Part shown: in pieces, positions 1 through 8,170 of the stretch
Numbering within the stretch: the stretch's first letter is position 1
Layout: every line of letters starts with the position of its first letter
Assembly (NCBI RefSeq): GCF_913058315.1
Contig: NZ_CAJXQY010000012.1
Span: 1-62,779 of the forward strand
Source of the DNA: an uncultured Alteromonas sp.
GTDB taxonomy: Bacteria > Pseudomonadota > Gammaproteobacteria > Enterobacterales > Alteromonadaceae
DNA: 62,779 bases
Direction of reading: 5' to 3'
Position numbers and translations under genes: made by a program
The notes under the pieces: model-generated
Seen by the model: the letters and a program-made list of their open reading frames with translations, nothing else
What the model was told of the DNA's origin: nothing
The model's database searches: none

Positions 1-190
1 GAGTCAACGCTTTGGACTTGGGTGTACTGCCGTCGCGCTCTGCTTCAAGTTGCCTAATCCACTTGCGCAGAGTATTTTCATGTACATCTACTGCGCGACC
101 AGCTTCAGCCATACTGTAACCTTGATCAACTACCAGGCTGGCTGAATCATGTTTAAATTCCTGACTGAATGACCGTCTTTGTCTTTTCAT
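1..190 (-). CDS. IS3-family transposase OrfA, N-terminal part (cut by window edge)
   Basis: Reading leftward from an ATG at 190 there are 63 open codons that run off the left edge. The peptide starts MKRQRRSFSQEFKHD and contains a helix-turn-helix of the IS3/IS150 OrfA type (about residues 10-52: YSMAEAGRAVDV, then ENTLRKWIRQLE). This is the DNA-binding half of an IS3-family transposase. The catalytic OrfB, normally joined by a -1 frameshift, would lie outside the window. The short stretch between the ATG and the element end at about 257 fits the usual leader of such elements. Whether the element is intact cannot be judged here. Confidence 0.85.
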   Translation of the reverse strand, partial: MKRQRRSFSQEFKHDSASLVVDQGYSMAEAGRAVDVHENTLRKWIRQLEAERDGSTPKSKALT

Positions 191-257
191 TGAACACCTC
201 GTTATTAAGTGTAATGCTACCACTTAAAATAGTGTTCGGGTTTAGTCTGCCACTACA
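1..257 (-). mobile_element. IS3-family insertion sequence, 5' end only
   Basis: The element consists of the OrfA start (190 leftward) plus a non-coding end of about 67 bp. I place the outer end near 257 because the minus strand there begins TGTAGTGGCAGAC, a TG-starting end as IS3 elements have. Immediately to its right, the plus strand resumes an IS110-type transposase reading frame in mid-protein. The other end and the target duplication lie outside the window, so the exact terminus is an inference good to a few bases. Confidence 0.7.
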
Positions 258-456
258 CCATGCTGCAAGAGCGGTGATGTACAGACCGGATAAGACAGGA
301 AAGGTATATGGTGAGTGGTTGATTAATTTACGTGCCACCAAGCCATTTAACGTTGTGACCGTCGCATTGGCTAATAAGCTTGCCCGAATCGCATGGGCGG
401 TCATGAAGACGAAACAGGCGTTTAACAGCAACGCTTTAGCACCAGGTTTGCAATGA
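258..456 (+). pseudogene. IS110-family transposase, C-terminal remnant
   Basis: About 66 codons ending at TGA 454-456 match the C-terminal end of IS110/IS116/IS902 transposases: HAARAVMY, then WLINLRATKPFN, then VALANKLARIAWAVM, the conserved helix that closes the Transposase_20 domain. The upstream nine-tenths of the gene is missing, and the match begins exactly where the IS3 element ends. The simplest reading is that the IS3 element jumped into an IS110-type gene. The fragment has no start of its own and is not expected to be functional, unless the rest of the IS110 gene lies beyond the IS3 copy. Confidence 0.75.
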
Positions 457-747
457 TAAAAATGATGACGAAAACGGTAGAACCACTGGATTAAAACCTG
501 ACACAAAAAACAGCTCACAGAAGCTTTCGGTTTTTTTGAGGATAATCCAGCGCGGATCTCATCGTGGAGCGGGTTGCGAAAGCGCCTAATCAGACTCCGA
601 ATACATTAGCGCATAACCAACCCCGTTATCGACATTTATTGTTGCAATAACGAGGCGGACCATACATTTTTGTGTCTGATTTTCAACTTTAACGGTAATA
701 ATTATCTAAAAACCAACTTTATAGTCTGGCAAAGACGATATCAGTTA
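457..747. other. Non-coding stretch next to the IS110 remnant
   Basis: I see no gene here. The first part is probably the 3' flank of the IS110-type element, but I could not identify its end. An AT-rich stretch follows up to the stop codon of the leftward membrane-protein gene. Confidence 0.4.
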
Positions 748-1173
748 TCAGGCAAGCACCATCTTTGATATTTCGATGGTAAAACCAATTAAGGCCAAAA
801 CGAGCCCTACCCCGCCAATTACATTTCCCCTACCCAGTTCAATGCCAAGTCTTACAAACACTTTGCTCATAAAAATTACGCTGCCAAGAAACACGGTGAA
901 TATTGTGAAAGCCACATTTGCGACAATGCTCATTGCAGGGTCAAGTATTGATACAATAGCAACGGAAACCACCCAGATGGTGATATAAGCGCCAATCGCC
1001 ACCCAATTCCAGTATTGTTTAGTCGCTGTTGTGCCGACCAAACGAAACTGAATACTCTCCAGGAAGGTTTTAAGGCGCTCCGACAGTGGCGGCAAATAGA
1101 GCTCGATAGTAATTAACAGTAAGCCAATGACCTGTATGGTAAAACCAACCCAGTTTATTACGCTGTCAGTCAA
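748..1173 (-). CDS. Small integral membrane protein, unknown function (141 aa)
   Basis: I do not recognise this protein. It has about four hydrophobic segments (roughly residues 8-27, 55-77, 82-105 and 118-138), with a polar stretch near 28-54 that includes PPLSERLKTF. It is therefore predicted to lie in the inner membrane. Translation most likely starts at a TTG (1171-1173) preceded by a purine-rich GGGAGG/GGTGGG stretch; no ATG lies close by in frame. It stands alone between mobile-element debris and the sigma-factor pair, with no operon partner. Function is unassigned. Confidence 0.6.
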   Translation of the reverse strand: MTDSVINWVGFTIQVIGLLLITIELYLPPLSERLKTFLESIQFRLVGTTATKQYWNWVAIGAYITIWVVSVAIVSILDPAMSIVANVAFTIFTVFLGSVIFMSKVFVRLGIELGRGNVIGGVGLVLALIGFTIEISKMVLA

Positions 1174-1351
1174 AATTTACCCACCTCCCTGTATGCCATG
1201 CAATTCAACACCGTTTATAAAATTAAGCCCCAATAATGGGCGAAATAAACCAGGCTAAACTCTGAGACCAGCGAGAGCGTAGCCAAGCTTTACGTGTTCA
1301 ATTAACTTCACTTAATACTAAGTGAATTTTAACTAAAAACGGTATAAATAA

Positions 1352-1435
1352 TTATTCTTTACGTTTCGACGCTGCGATAGCAATTATCGCAACGATAATG
1401 ACGACTACCACACCACCAATTACTGCACTGCTCAT
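1352..1435 (-). CDS. 27-residue single-span membrane protein
   Basis: ATG at 1435 opens a 27-codon frame ending in TAA at 1352. The start is preceded by a textbook Shine-Dalgarno sequence: on the minus strand, AAAGGAGGTCGTT leads directly into ATG. The product begins MSSAVIGG, continues as an uninterrupted run of Val, Ile and Ala, and ends in a basic tail SKRKE. This fits a single transmembrane helix with its C-terminus in the cytoplasm. Annotation programs usually miss genes this short. The strong ribosome site and clean topology support it as real; function is unknown. Confidence 0.65.
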   Translation of the reverse strand: MSSAVIGGVVVVIIVAIIAIAASKRKE

Positions 1436-1628
1436 AACGACCTCCTTTGTTACAACATTTTAAAACTCAGGTTAGTATGACTATAGATGGTCCAGAGTTA
1501 CCTTAACATTGGTCTTAACCACTATAGCCTTACTACCACTTACATATCGCGGTCCAAACCAGAAATAGCTCTTATCGCCATTGCCGCCGGATGTGCCTCG
1601 ATAAGAACAATTTAATGGCCCCTACCAC

Positions 1629-2282
1629 TCAGCCTTTTTCCATATTTTCGAATTGGTCTAACAGATGCGTTAACCTGCGGCCGGATATTTCCTGATAAAG
1701 CCAACCAATTAACTTATTGTCCCTGTTTTCTGGCTTGAGCTTATTGATAAGCAGCGCCACCAGAAGCCCAAATATCAGGGCAATCACTGAAAATCTAATT
1801 GTTGTTTCTGCCGACATTAATGAAAATAAATCAACGTCAAAAAACAGATCGTAGCCCAGAAATACATAGGCCATGTAAAAAGGTGCAGATAGAATTAGCA
1901 GTTTAAAAACATTCAAACTATGCGTTCTGACGGCAATAAGATCATTCAGCGTTTCTTTCATCGGTTTAGAAAAATCTATCTTACTCAACAGCGCGACTTG
2001 GCCAATGCTTCCGGCTAATCCCAATATCGCAAATATATTGAGTACACAGGCAGAAACCACCGGTGCAGTTAAACTCCAGGACGAGGCCATGTAGCTCCCC
2101 AAAGAAAGAACAATGCAGAGAAATACAATTCCTTCAATCGCTCGTGTCAAAATGAGCTTATTCAACTCACTTTTATTACCGTCTGACTGTATCTTCTGAA
2201 GCAATGTTTTATTCAGACTCATACACTCGTCCAGCTTTTCACTATGTGCCTGCCACATAGACTGCATTTGATCTAAATTCAT
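1629..2282 (-). CDS. Membrane protein co-transcribed with an ECF sigma factor (candidate anti-sigma factor)
   Basis: This 217-residue protein has a soluble N-terminal region of about 45 residues (MNLDQMQSMWQAHSEKLDE) followed by four or so transmembrane segments in two pairs (about 48-70, 73-97, 125-148 and 160-182) and a short cytoplasmic tail. It lies 19 bp downstream of the ECF sigma gene on the same strand. By position it is likely the partner that holds the sigma factor at the membrane. I see no zinc-binding HxxxCxxC anti-sigma motif, so this role rests on context alone. Confidence 0.6.
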   Translation of the reverse strand: MNLDQMQSMWQAHSEKLDECMSLNKTLLQKIQSDGNKSELNKLILTRAIEGIVFLCIVLSLGSYMASSWSLTAPVVSACVLNIFAILGLAGSIGQVALLSKIDFSKPMKETLNDLIAVRTHSLNVFKLLILSAPFYMAYVFLGYDLFFDVDLFSLMSAETTIRFSVIALIFGLLVALLINKLKPENRDNKLIGWLYQEISGRRLTHLLDQFENMEKG

Positions 2283-2301
2283 ATCTGAGTACCTCTTCTG
2301 T

Positions 2302-2793
2302 TTAAGACGCTTTCGCCTTTAACTTCTGTTTAATTCGACTAATTTTTGTAGAGACATTAGCAATCGTAATAGCTAAATTGGTCGCAATTTCAGACTGGCT
2401 TTCACCTTCTAAATACATCAACAATACCGCTTTATCTATATCGTTGAGTCCGTTTATAAATGCGTATAACTCACTCAAACTCTGTTCATTTTCTCTTTCA
2501 GCTTCCATGTCATAACTCAGTAACTTGTCTTCCATTTCTGTATGCTTATAAGCAATTGTTTTGTCTTTCCTGTAAAACGATATTGCAACGTTAAGTGCCA
2601 CTCGATACATCCAGGTCGTAATTTTAAAATTGTCATTGTAGGTATCCAATGAACGCCAGATTTGGGCGAGAATTTCCTGAACTAAATCCTCCCGGTCAAA
2701 CTCATTACTGCAGTAGGCGCGTGCAACTTTAAACACTATTCCCTTGTGTCTTTCTATGATGTCTAAGTACATTCGATGCCGATCAACGCTCAT
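2302..2793 (-). CDS. ECF-type RNA polymerase sigma factor
   Basis: The 163-residue length is usual for extracytoplasmic-function sigma factors. Region 2 spans about residues 12-75 (FDREDLVQEILAQIWRSL, then ITTWMYRVALNVAISFYR) and contacts core polymerase and the -10 element. Region 4 spans about 105-160 (LNDIDKAVLLMYLEGESQSEIA, then a recognition helix ending KISRIKQKLK) and reads the -35 element. It is first in a two-gene unit with a membrane protein, the usual sigma/anti-sigma layout. Its regulon and inducing signal cannot be read from this window. Such genes often drive their own promoter, which would lie in the long AT-rich gap to its right. Confidence 0.9.
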   Translation of the reverse strand: MSVDRHRMYLDIIERHKGIVFKVARAYCSNEFDREDLVQEILAQIWRSLDTYNDNFKITTWMYRVALNVAISFYRKDKTIAYKHTEMEDKLLSYDMEAERENEQSLSELYAFINGLNDIDKAVLLMYLEGESQSEIATNLAITIANVSTKISRIKQKLKAKAS

Positions 2794-3424
2794 TTCACTT
2801 TTCTCAATGGTTTAAACCTATTCATTGCCTGCTTTATCCGCCCTGTTAACTGAGAGTGAACTCATTTCTGCGTAGCGTTGATTGATTATCATACAAACTT
2901 ATGGGCTTTAGCTTATCGTCACAAACCCAAAACCTTTACCTGCAAATTGTTATGTATCTAATGATTCGCAGCCGTGAAATAAATCTCACAACTTTTTTTA
3001 AAATTTTATTAGGATCGTAAATCCTCTAACTTTATAGCCTTTCGCTTCGGTCAGGGAGAGTTGCTATTCCAAGCTATATTTGCTCCGGGACTGTTGCAAA
3101 AACTGTATGATATACCTGGTGATTTGGAGGGCTATTTACCCACTGTTGCTCAACAAGCACAAAGCGTATCCAAGAAAAATTAGTAGCACCACATATATCA
3201 GGTACAGCAGAAACAATATCGAATATTGCTTTAGCGAAAATAGTTAGTACATCGATTTACAGGTCATGTAGCTCAAGCTTGTTGATTGGGCAAAATGTTG
3301 CTTTCCAGGTTACCGGAATACTCTGATGAGAAGACGTGGTAGTTTGCGTTAGCCGAAAATCAGTTGGCGATGAAGATCGCCAACTGGATATGAGATGATA
3401 AAGCGGCAGCTATTAAGCCATTAC
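2794..3424. other. 631-bp intergenic region with an orphan reading-frame fragment
   Basis: The part next to 2793 presumably carries the promoter of the sigma-factor unit. Between about 3043 and 3183 a plus-strand frame without a convincing start reads like protein (RFGQGELLFQAIFAPG, later YDIPGDLEGYLP) and ends at TAG 3181-3183. I cannot assign it to a family; it may be the tail of a decayed gene. A strong hairpin at 3361-3386 ends the region. Confidence 0.4.
3361..3386 (-). terminator. Intrinsic terminator after the fructokinase gene
   Basis: A perfect 11-bp stem, CAGTTGGCGAT (3361-3371) pairing with ATCGCCAACTG (3376-3386), encloses a 4-base loop. Read leftward it is followed by ATTTT. It lies about 40 bp past the fructokinase stop codon and would end the leftward carrier-dehydrogenase-kinase transcript. 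Confidence 0.75.
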
Positions 3425-4369
3425 TTAAAGTCTGGCGAGTGCCTCTGCGACTTGCTCGAAGGTAGGCGGATGACACCCCACTTTTTCAACATTCAGGCTG
3501 GCTGCCATTGCCCCAAATTTTAACGCCGCAGCCAACATGTCTGGCATGGCCTGGGGGCATAATGCTTCTTGCTTCAACAGGTATGCAACTAATGCCGAGA
3601 AATAGGTATCTCCCGCGCCCACTGTATCGCCTATACTCGGCGGTAGAATGACATTCTGTTTAAGGTGATGCGAATCCGTTATGATTTGCGAGCCACCTTC
3701 GCCTAATGTCAGCACGACCATGCCATTTTCCATGCGGTCCAGCATGGCGCGGGCATGAAATTCCGGCTCGCCGTATAGCCCTTTCAGATGTAAATCCTCA
3801 TCGCTCACTTTAACAATGTCAGCGAATTCAACAAAACGCCATATCGCAGCAATGTACTGTTGGTGATTGTCTTCTACTCCCTTACGCACATTGACATCAA
3901 TACTGATTTTTACGCCTTGTTCTTTTAATACTTTGATGACAGGTATGAGCACATCAAGCATGTCAGGAACCAAAGCCAGTGAACCGGTATGGAACAGCGT
4001 TAAATCATTGGGTAATGCATTTAACAGTGTGTTTGGTGTAACATCCAAATCAGCCACGCCTTTGCGGTATAAACGGTAGCTTGGTTTACCCTGTTCATCT
4101 TTGTATACCAAAGCCAGCGAGGTATTTTTGTCTGAGCGATAATTGTCGGGAAGCGAGATACCATTGTCCTGTGCAGACTGATAGATTTTCTCCCCCAGAT
4201 CATTGGTAGAGATAGGTGACAAATAGGTGCAGGCCAACCCCTGACGTACAAAGCTACGGGCCACATTGTAAGGCGAGCCGCCAATAAAGGGCAGAAAGCT
4301 GTTATTCGGTTGCTGGATCATATCAAACAGCGCCTCACCGAATACTGCGACATTAGGTATTGTGTTCAT
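3425..4369 (-). CDS. Fructokinase (PfkB/ribokinase family)
   Basis: This 314-residue sugar kinase would phosphorylate fructose to fructose 6-phosphate with ATP in the cytoplasm. The ribokinase-family signatures are present: the N-terminal substrate-binding glycine motif GGSPYNVARSF (about residues 30-40), and near the C-terminus GDTVGAGDTYFSALV (about 247-261) with the GAGD anion hole and catalytic aspartate. The start codon overlaps the stop of the upstream mannitol dehydrogenase by one base (TAATG), so the two are translationally coupled. This matches the classical pathway in which mannitol dehydrogenase yields fructose and a dedicated kinase (MtlZ in Pseudomonas) feeds it into glycolysis. 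Fructose as substrate is inferred from context. Confidence 0.9.
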   Translation of the reverse strand: MNTIPNVAVFGEALFDMIQQPNNSFLPFIGGSPYNVARSFVRQGLACTYLSPISTNDLGEKIYQSAQDNGISLPDNYRSDKNTSLALVYKDEQGKPSYRLYRKGVADLDVTPNTLLNALPNDLTLFHTGSLALVPDMLDVLIPVIKVLKEQGVKISIDVNVRKGVEDNHQQYIAAIWRFVEFADIVKVSDEDLHLKGLYGEPEFHARAMLDRMENGMVVLTLGEGGSQIITDSHHLKQNVILPPSIGDTVGAGDTYFSALVAYLLKQEALCPQAMPDMLAAALKFGAMAASLNVEKVGCHPPTFEQVAEALARL

Positions 4370-5886
4370 TAGATTGTAGCCTCCATAGAAGCAGGGGTAA
4401 CTTCAATCTCCAGTACTGACGCCATCAGATGCTCCACTTTTATACCTGCAAACAGTTTAGTCAGGAATGATTGATAGTCTTCGCAAAAAGAGCGATTAGC
4501 CGCCAGAGCGCCAAAAATACTCTGTTGTGATAAGAATGCCAGAGGCGCCTCACGTGAAGATTTTGCTGCGTGTTGTAAGGTATCTGCCAAATCGTCAATG
4601 ACATCCAGCGCTTCACCATGCTGAGTGGTATGGGAGTCGCTGTACCAGCACCAAGCGGCAAGCACCAGACTGGATAGTCTTGTGGAGCCTTTACTTATCA
4701 GGTTCTGCTGAATAGTAGGCACCAAAAAAGTGGCTACTTTTGCCGAACTCTGTGAGCAAATTCTGGCGAGACTGTCTTTGATATTTGGGTTGCCAAATCG
4801 CGTGATTAGCGTTTGCTTGTACTCATCAAGATCGATACCCGGCACGGCATCCAGTACTGGTGTTACTTCGTTATCCATAAATGCGCGAAGGTAGCGGGCA
4901 AATAAAGGATCCGACACGGCTTCCTCTATAGTGCTATATCCGCGTAATGAGCCCAGCACCCCCAATACAGTATGTCCTGCATTGAGCAATCGAATTTTCA
5001 TGGTTTCGTAGGGCGTAACATCGTCAACGGTTTGCGCGCCAACCAGTTCCCACTCAGGCCGCTGTTGCGTAAAGTTGTCTTCAATAACCCACTGGTGGAA
5101 GGGTTCACAGGTAACTGGCCACTGGTCAATTACACCGAGTTCTTCTGCCAGTGAGATATCACCCTCAGTTGTTGCAGGTGTGATGCGGTCAACCATGGCG
5201 TTGGGAAAGCTTACCGACTCACTTACCCACCGGGCAAATTCTGAGTCATATGCATTGATATAAGCGACCAACATTTTACGGGTTACATCACCATTGTGCT
5301 GAACGTTGTCGCAGGACTGAATAGTAAAGGGGGCTTTTCCGGCTGTTCTGCGAAGCTGTAACGCTGCTGCCAGGTAGCCAAAAATCAGTCTGGGTTTAGT
5401 CGGGTTAGCAATATCATGAATTACGTCCGGATTGGTTAAATCAAACTCGCCGGTAGAGGGATCAAAGTTATAGCCACCCTCGGTAATAGTGAGTGACACA
5501 ATCTTTGTTTCCTTTGCTGCCATTTGGGCTATAACGGCTTCAGGATCATCCGGTGCTAAAAGGAAGTCAGTCATGCAACCAATAACCTGCACATCGGACT
5601 GACCATTTGGGTGTTTAACCAGTAAAGAATAAAGATAGTCTTGTGCTGCAAGCCTTTGTTGGATTGCACGGTCAGCTTCACGCAAACCGATGCCACAAAT
5701 GCCCCAGCGCAAATCATGAGTTTGATTCAGATAATTATCAGTATAATAAGCCTGGTGGGAGCGGTGAAACCCGCCCACACCAACGTGCACAATACCCGCT
5801 TGAAGTGCCTGGCGGTTGTAGCCAGGCACAGAAATACTTGCGGGTAGAAAACTTAATGTGGCTTGAGAAAGTGGTTGAGCTTGCAT
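4369..5886 (-). CDS. Mannitol 2-dehydrogenase, long-chain polyol family (copy 1)
   Basis: This 505-residue NAD-dependent polyol dehydrogenase would oxidise mannitol, or a related polyol, to fructose. The N-terminal Rossmann domain starts near GIVHVGVGGFHRSHQAYY (about residues 30-47). The middle carries SCDNVQHNGDVTRK and FPNAMVDRITPATT. The catalytic helix MKIRLLNAGHTVLG holds the family's Lys, Asn and His catalytic residues. A ribosome site (GGGAGA) precedes ATG 5886. It is the middle gene of a leftward unit, 18 bp after an NCS1-type carrier and overlapping the fructokinase. A paralogue of similar length lies at 13751-15226 in the divergent operon. Fructuronate reductase-like members share this fold, but the kinase neighbour favours a hexitol substrate. 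Confidence 0.9.
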   Translation of the reverse strand: MQAQPLSQATLSFLPASISVPGYNRQALQAGIVHVGVGGFHRSHQAYYTDNYLNQTHDLRWGICGIGLREADRAIQQRLAAQDYLYSLLVKHPNGQSDVQVIGCMTDFLLAPDDPEAVIAQMAAKETKIVSLTITEGGYNFDPSTGEFDLTNPDVIHDIANPTKPRLIFGYLAAALQLRRTAGKAPFTIQSCDNVQHNGDVTRKMLVAYINAYDSEFARWVSESVSFPNAMVDRITPATTEGDISLAEELGVIDQWPVTCEPFHQWVIEDNFTQQRPEWELVGAQTVDDVTPYETMKIRLLNAGHTVLGVLGSLRGYSTIEEAVSDPLFARYLRAFMDNEVTPVLDAVPGIDLDEYKQTLITRFGNPNIKDSLARICSQSSAKVATFLVPTIQQNLISKGSTRLSSLVLAAWCWYSDSHTTQHGEALDVIDDLADTLQHAAKSSREAPLAFLSQQSIFGALAANRSFCEDYQSFLTKLFAGIKVEHLMASVLEIEVTPASMEATI

Positions 5887-5904
5887 ATAAGGTTTCTCCC
5901 GAGT

Positions 5905-7617
5905 TTAAGCTGAAGCAAATTGCTTTTTGCGATGCATAGCCCAGTAGGCACTGGTGAAATAAATAACCGTGCAAGCAAAAGCGAAGTTAAAGAACGCAGA
6001 GCGATTGGCGTGGTACTCACTGATATCAGCCGAAAAGAACATCGTATTGACAGCAAAAGCGACCGTTATGCCAAGGCTCACCCAGGCGATTGCTGTCAGC
6101 GCCTTGGTAAACCCGCGTAAATCTGCTGCTGCAGGTGCCTCATTTGCCGCTTGTTCAGCATGAAATGCTTCAACTTTTTCATCATAGGCAGCAAGTTTCG
6201 CTTCTTCCTCTGGGTAACTTTCTGCTGCTCCATGGCGTTTTGCCAATTGTGTGTAGACCACAATGGTGAAGATCCAGGTTGGCAGGAACAAATAATAGAA
6301 CGACATCACATCAAGAGCATTCAGAGTAAAACCGAATACCAGGCCCAATCCCCAGGACATGACAGCCGGTGAACTGTGTTTAAGTTTTTTATGCGCAGCC
6401 CAGTAGCGGGTTAGTCCCAACTTCGGGAACAAGAAATGCTCAGAAAACACGATTGCGCCCACGGGAACAACTAATAAACCCGCATAGGTTAAAAGTGGCA
6501 GAAGTTTGGTAAATACAAACGGGAAACAAGCGATGATAACCGTAACAATACCAACCAGAAAGGTTGTTCTATTGCGGGACTGATCGCTAAAAATAGCCTG
6601 AGCCGCTAAACCTGCGCGGTATAAATTAGCATTTGCCGTAGTCCAGCCGGCTACAATTACAATCACCAGGCCTGACAAGCCTAACGCGTGGAAGGCAACA
6701 TCACCGGGATCCAGTTCGGTAATAGATTTCTTTACCAGTACCGCGGTGCCTGCACCCATGATGCCGGCAGAAATCCACGCAATATAATGCCCAAATAACA
6801 TGCCAGCAGAGGTGCAAATACCATAGCTTTTCTTTTTGGCATAGCGCAATAAAGCCATGTCAATCAAACCAAAGTGGGTAATGGTGTTGGCTGCCCAAGA
6901 AAAGCCTATAACTTCAATAAGACCGATGCCAGGCTGACCATTTGTGTCGAGTCCCGTCCACACCGATACACTGCCGATGTGCATAAAGTCACCCCAGCTT
7001 CCTACCACTGTTTGGCCAATAACCGCATTCGCTAATTCGGGCATGAGCACCAAAGGGCCGCTGATGAACATAACAAATAACCAGGGCGCACAGATACCCG
7101 AAAAGCGCGACACGGCATTAAAGCCATACATAGCAACCAGCACAACTATTATACCTACGGCAAGCACTACCAGCACAAACCAAGGGTTAGTCGGATACCA
7201 ATTTAACTGAGCAGGAATGTTCAATGCGAATCGCACTGCTGTTGCTGAAACAGTAATCATGGCCGCAGAAATCACGGTAAAGATTATTACATTGGCCCAG
7301 TTGTATAGCCTGGTCATTGAGTCGCCCGCAATCTTTTGCAGATAGGTATACAGGCTCAAGCGCGTTTCTACAGCGATTGGGGTGGTAATAAATGTCCAGC
7401 TTAAAACGGCAAGAATATTACCTATAAGCAAACCGAGCAGGATGTCGGTCATGGTGGCACCGAGTGCGACAAATGTTGCCCCAAACACAAATTCAGTGGC
7501 AGCTACGTGTTCGCCTGCGTAAAGCCCTAAAAAGTGCTTCCATCCCTTCAACTTGTGGCGTGCTACGGGGAGTTGCTCTTCTTCTATATGCTTCAGTTCG
7601 ACCTGATCATTACTCAT
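5905..7617 (-). CDS. NCS1-type (cytosine/purine permease family) membrane carrier
   Basis: This protein of about 570 residues has some 12 hydrophobic segments and belongs to the nucleobase:cation symporter-1 family. The N-terminal signature GLYAGEHVAATEFVFGATFVA covers TM1, and the middle carries GFSWAANTITHFGLIDMALLR. I place the start at ATG 7617 (MSNDQVELKH), since family homology begins just after it; the frame stays open upstream to 7800 but that stretch is not membrane-like. Family members usually import cytosine, purines, hydantoins or vitamins with Na+ or H+. Here it is the first gene of a mannitol dehydrogenase-fructokinase unit, so it may carry a hexitol or ketose instead. The substrate is not settled by the sequence. 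Confidence 0.8.
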   Translation of the reverse strand: MSNDQVELKHIEEEQLPVARHKLKGWKHFLGLYAGEHVAATEFVFGATFVALGATMTDILLGLLIGNILAVLSWTFITTPIAVETRLSLYTYLQKIAGDSMTRLYNWANVIIFTVISAAMITVSATAVRFALNIPAQLNWYPTNPWFVLVVLAVGIIVVLVAMYGFNAVSRFSGICAPWLFVMFISGPLVLMPELANAVIGQTVVGSWGDFMHIGSVSVWTGLDTNGQPGIGLIEVIGFSWAANTITHFGLIDMALLRYAKKKSYGICTSAGMLFGHYIAWISAGIMGAGTAVLVKKSITELDPGDVAFHALGLSGLVIVIVAGWTTANANLYRAGLAAQAIFSDQSRNRTTFLVGIVTVIIACFPFVFTKLLPLLTYAGLLVVPVGAIVFSEHFLFPKLGLTRYWAAHKKLKHSSPAVMSWGLGLVFGFTLNALDVMSFYYLFLPTWIFTIVVYTQLAKRHGAAESYPEEEAKLAAYDEKVEAFHAEQAANEAPAAADLRGFTKALTAIAWVSLGITVAFAVNTMFFSADISEYHANRSAFFNFAFACTVIYFTSAYWAMHRKKQFASA

Positions 7618-8170
7618 AAGTCTCAATCCTAAATATTTGCTATTAGTAAAGTCACCAATTCTATATTTACAACCTGGAAACCCTACCACATGAGCAATAG
7701 CTAACAATCTGGGCATATTCTCAACAGGCGGATATAATGTCAACACTAAGTTAACAACTTTAGTTCTATACACCGTGCAACTGAATAAAAATCTCCTCAT
7801 GTATCAATGTGTTTGCTGGTTCAAACCGCCAATCAAAAAAAATGTCACTATTTTTCCAACCACTTTACGAGCAAGTGCCCTGAAAACGAACTTAAATTTA
7901 ACAGCTTCAGTTTTACCCCGTGTGAGCAGCCAAAATGAATACTCGCCAAAATAATCACAACTCACTGTTTATTAGAAACAATATTTACCGACTTAAATTT
8001 TTTTAACCTTAAATAAACATTTTCCTGTTGACAAATAATTAACATTTATTGGATTATGCTCACAAGCTGGTCACATGCCCAAGTCAAGAATTAGTAAAAA
8101 TAGCGTGAAAAGTCGGATAACAATCAGCTTGATAACTGCATATAAAAACACAAGTGGAGGAAGTTCAGTC
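7618..8170. promoter_or_regulatory. Divergent control region of the hexitol locus
   Basis: This 553-bp AT-rich gap separates the leftward carrier unit from the rightward porin/ABC operon and must hold both promoters. The half-site TGAGCA appears at 7691-7696, 7923-7928 and, inverted, at 8057-8062, the last overlapping the predicted -10 region of the rightward promoter. These could be contacts for the SorC-type regulator encoded at 16096; this is an inference from spacing and placement only. Confidence 0.45.
8028..8057 (+). promoter_or_regulatory. Candidate sigma-70 promoter for the porin/ABC operon
   Basis: A perfect -35 box TTGACA (8028-8033) is followed after 18 bp by GATTAT (8052-8057), a four-of-six match to the -10 box. 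Transcription would start about 100 bp before the porin start codon. Confidence 0.5.

Noticed and set aside
153..518. 121-codon leftward open frame across the IS junction
   Set aside because: It spans the IS3 end and the antisense strand of the IS110 remnant. Both are better explained by the transposase frames, and the peptide has no family features.
8057..8076. CRP-like site in front of the porin operon (GCTCACAAGCTGGTCACA)
   Set aside because: The two TCACA blocks are direct repeats, not the inverted TGTGA-N6-TCACA arrangement, so it is not a credible CRP site.
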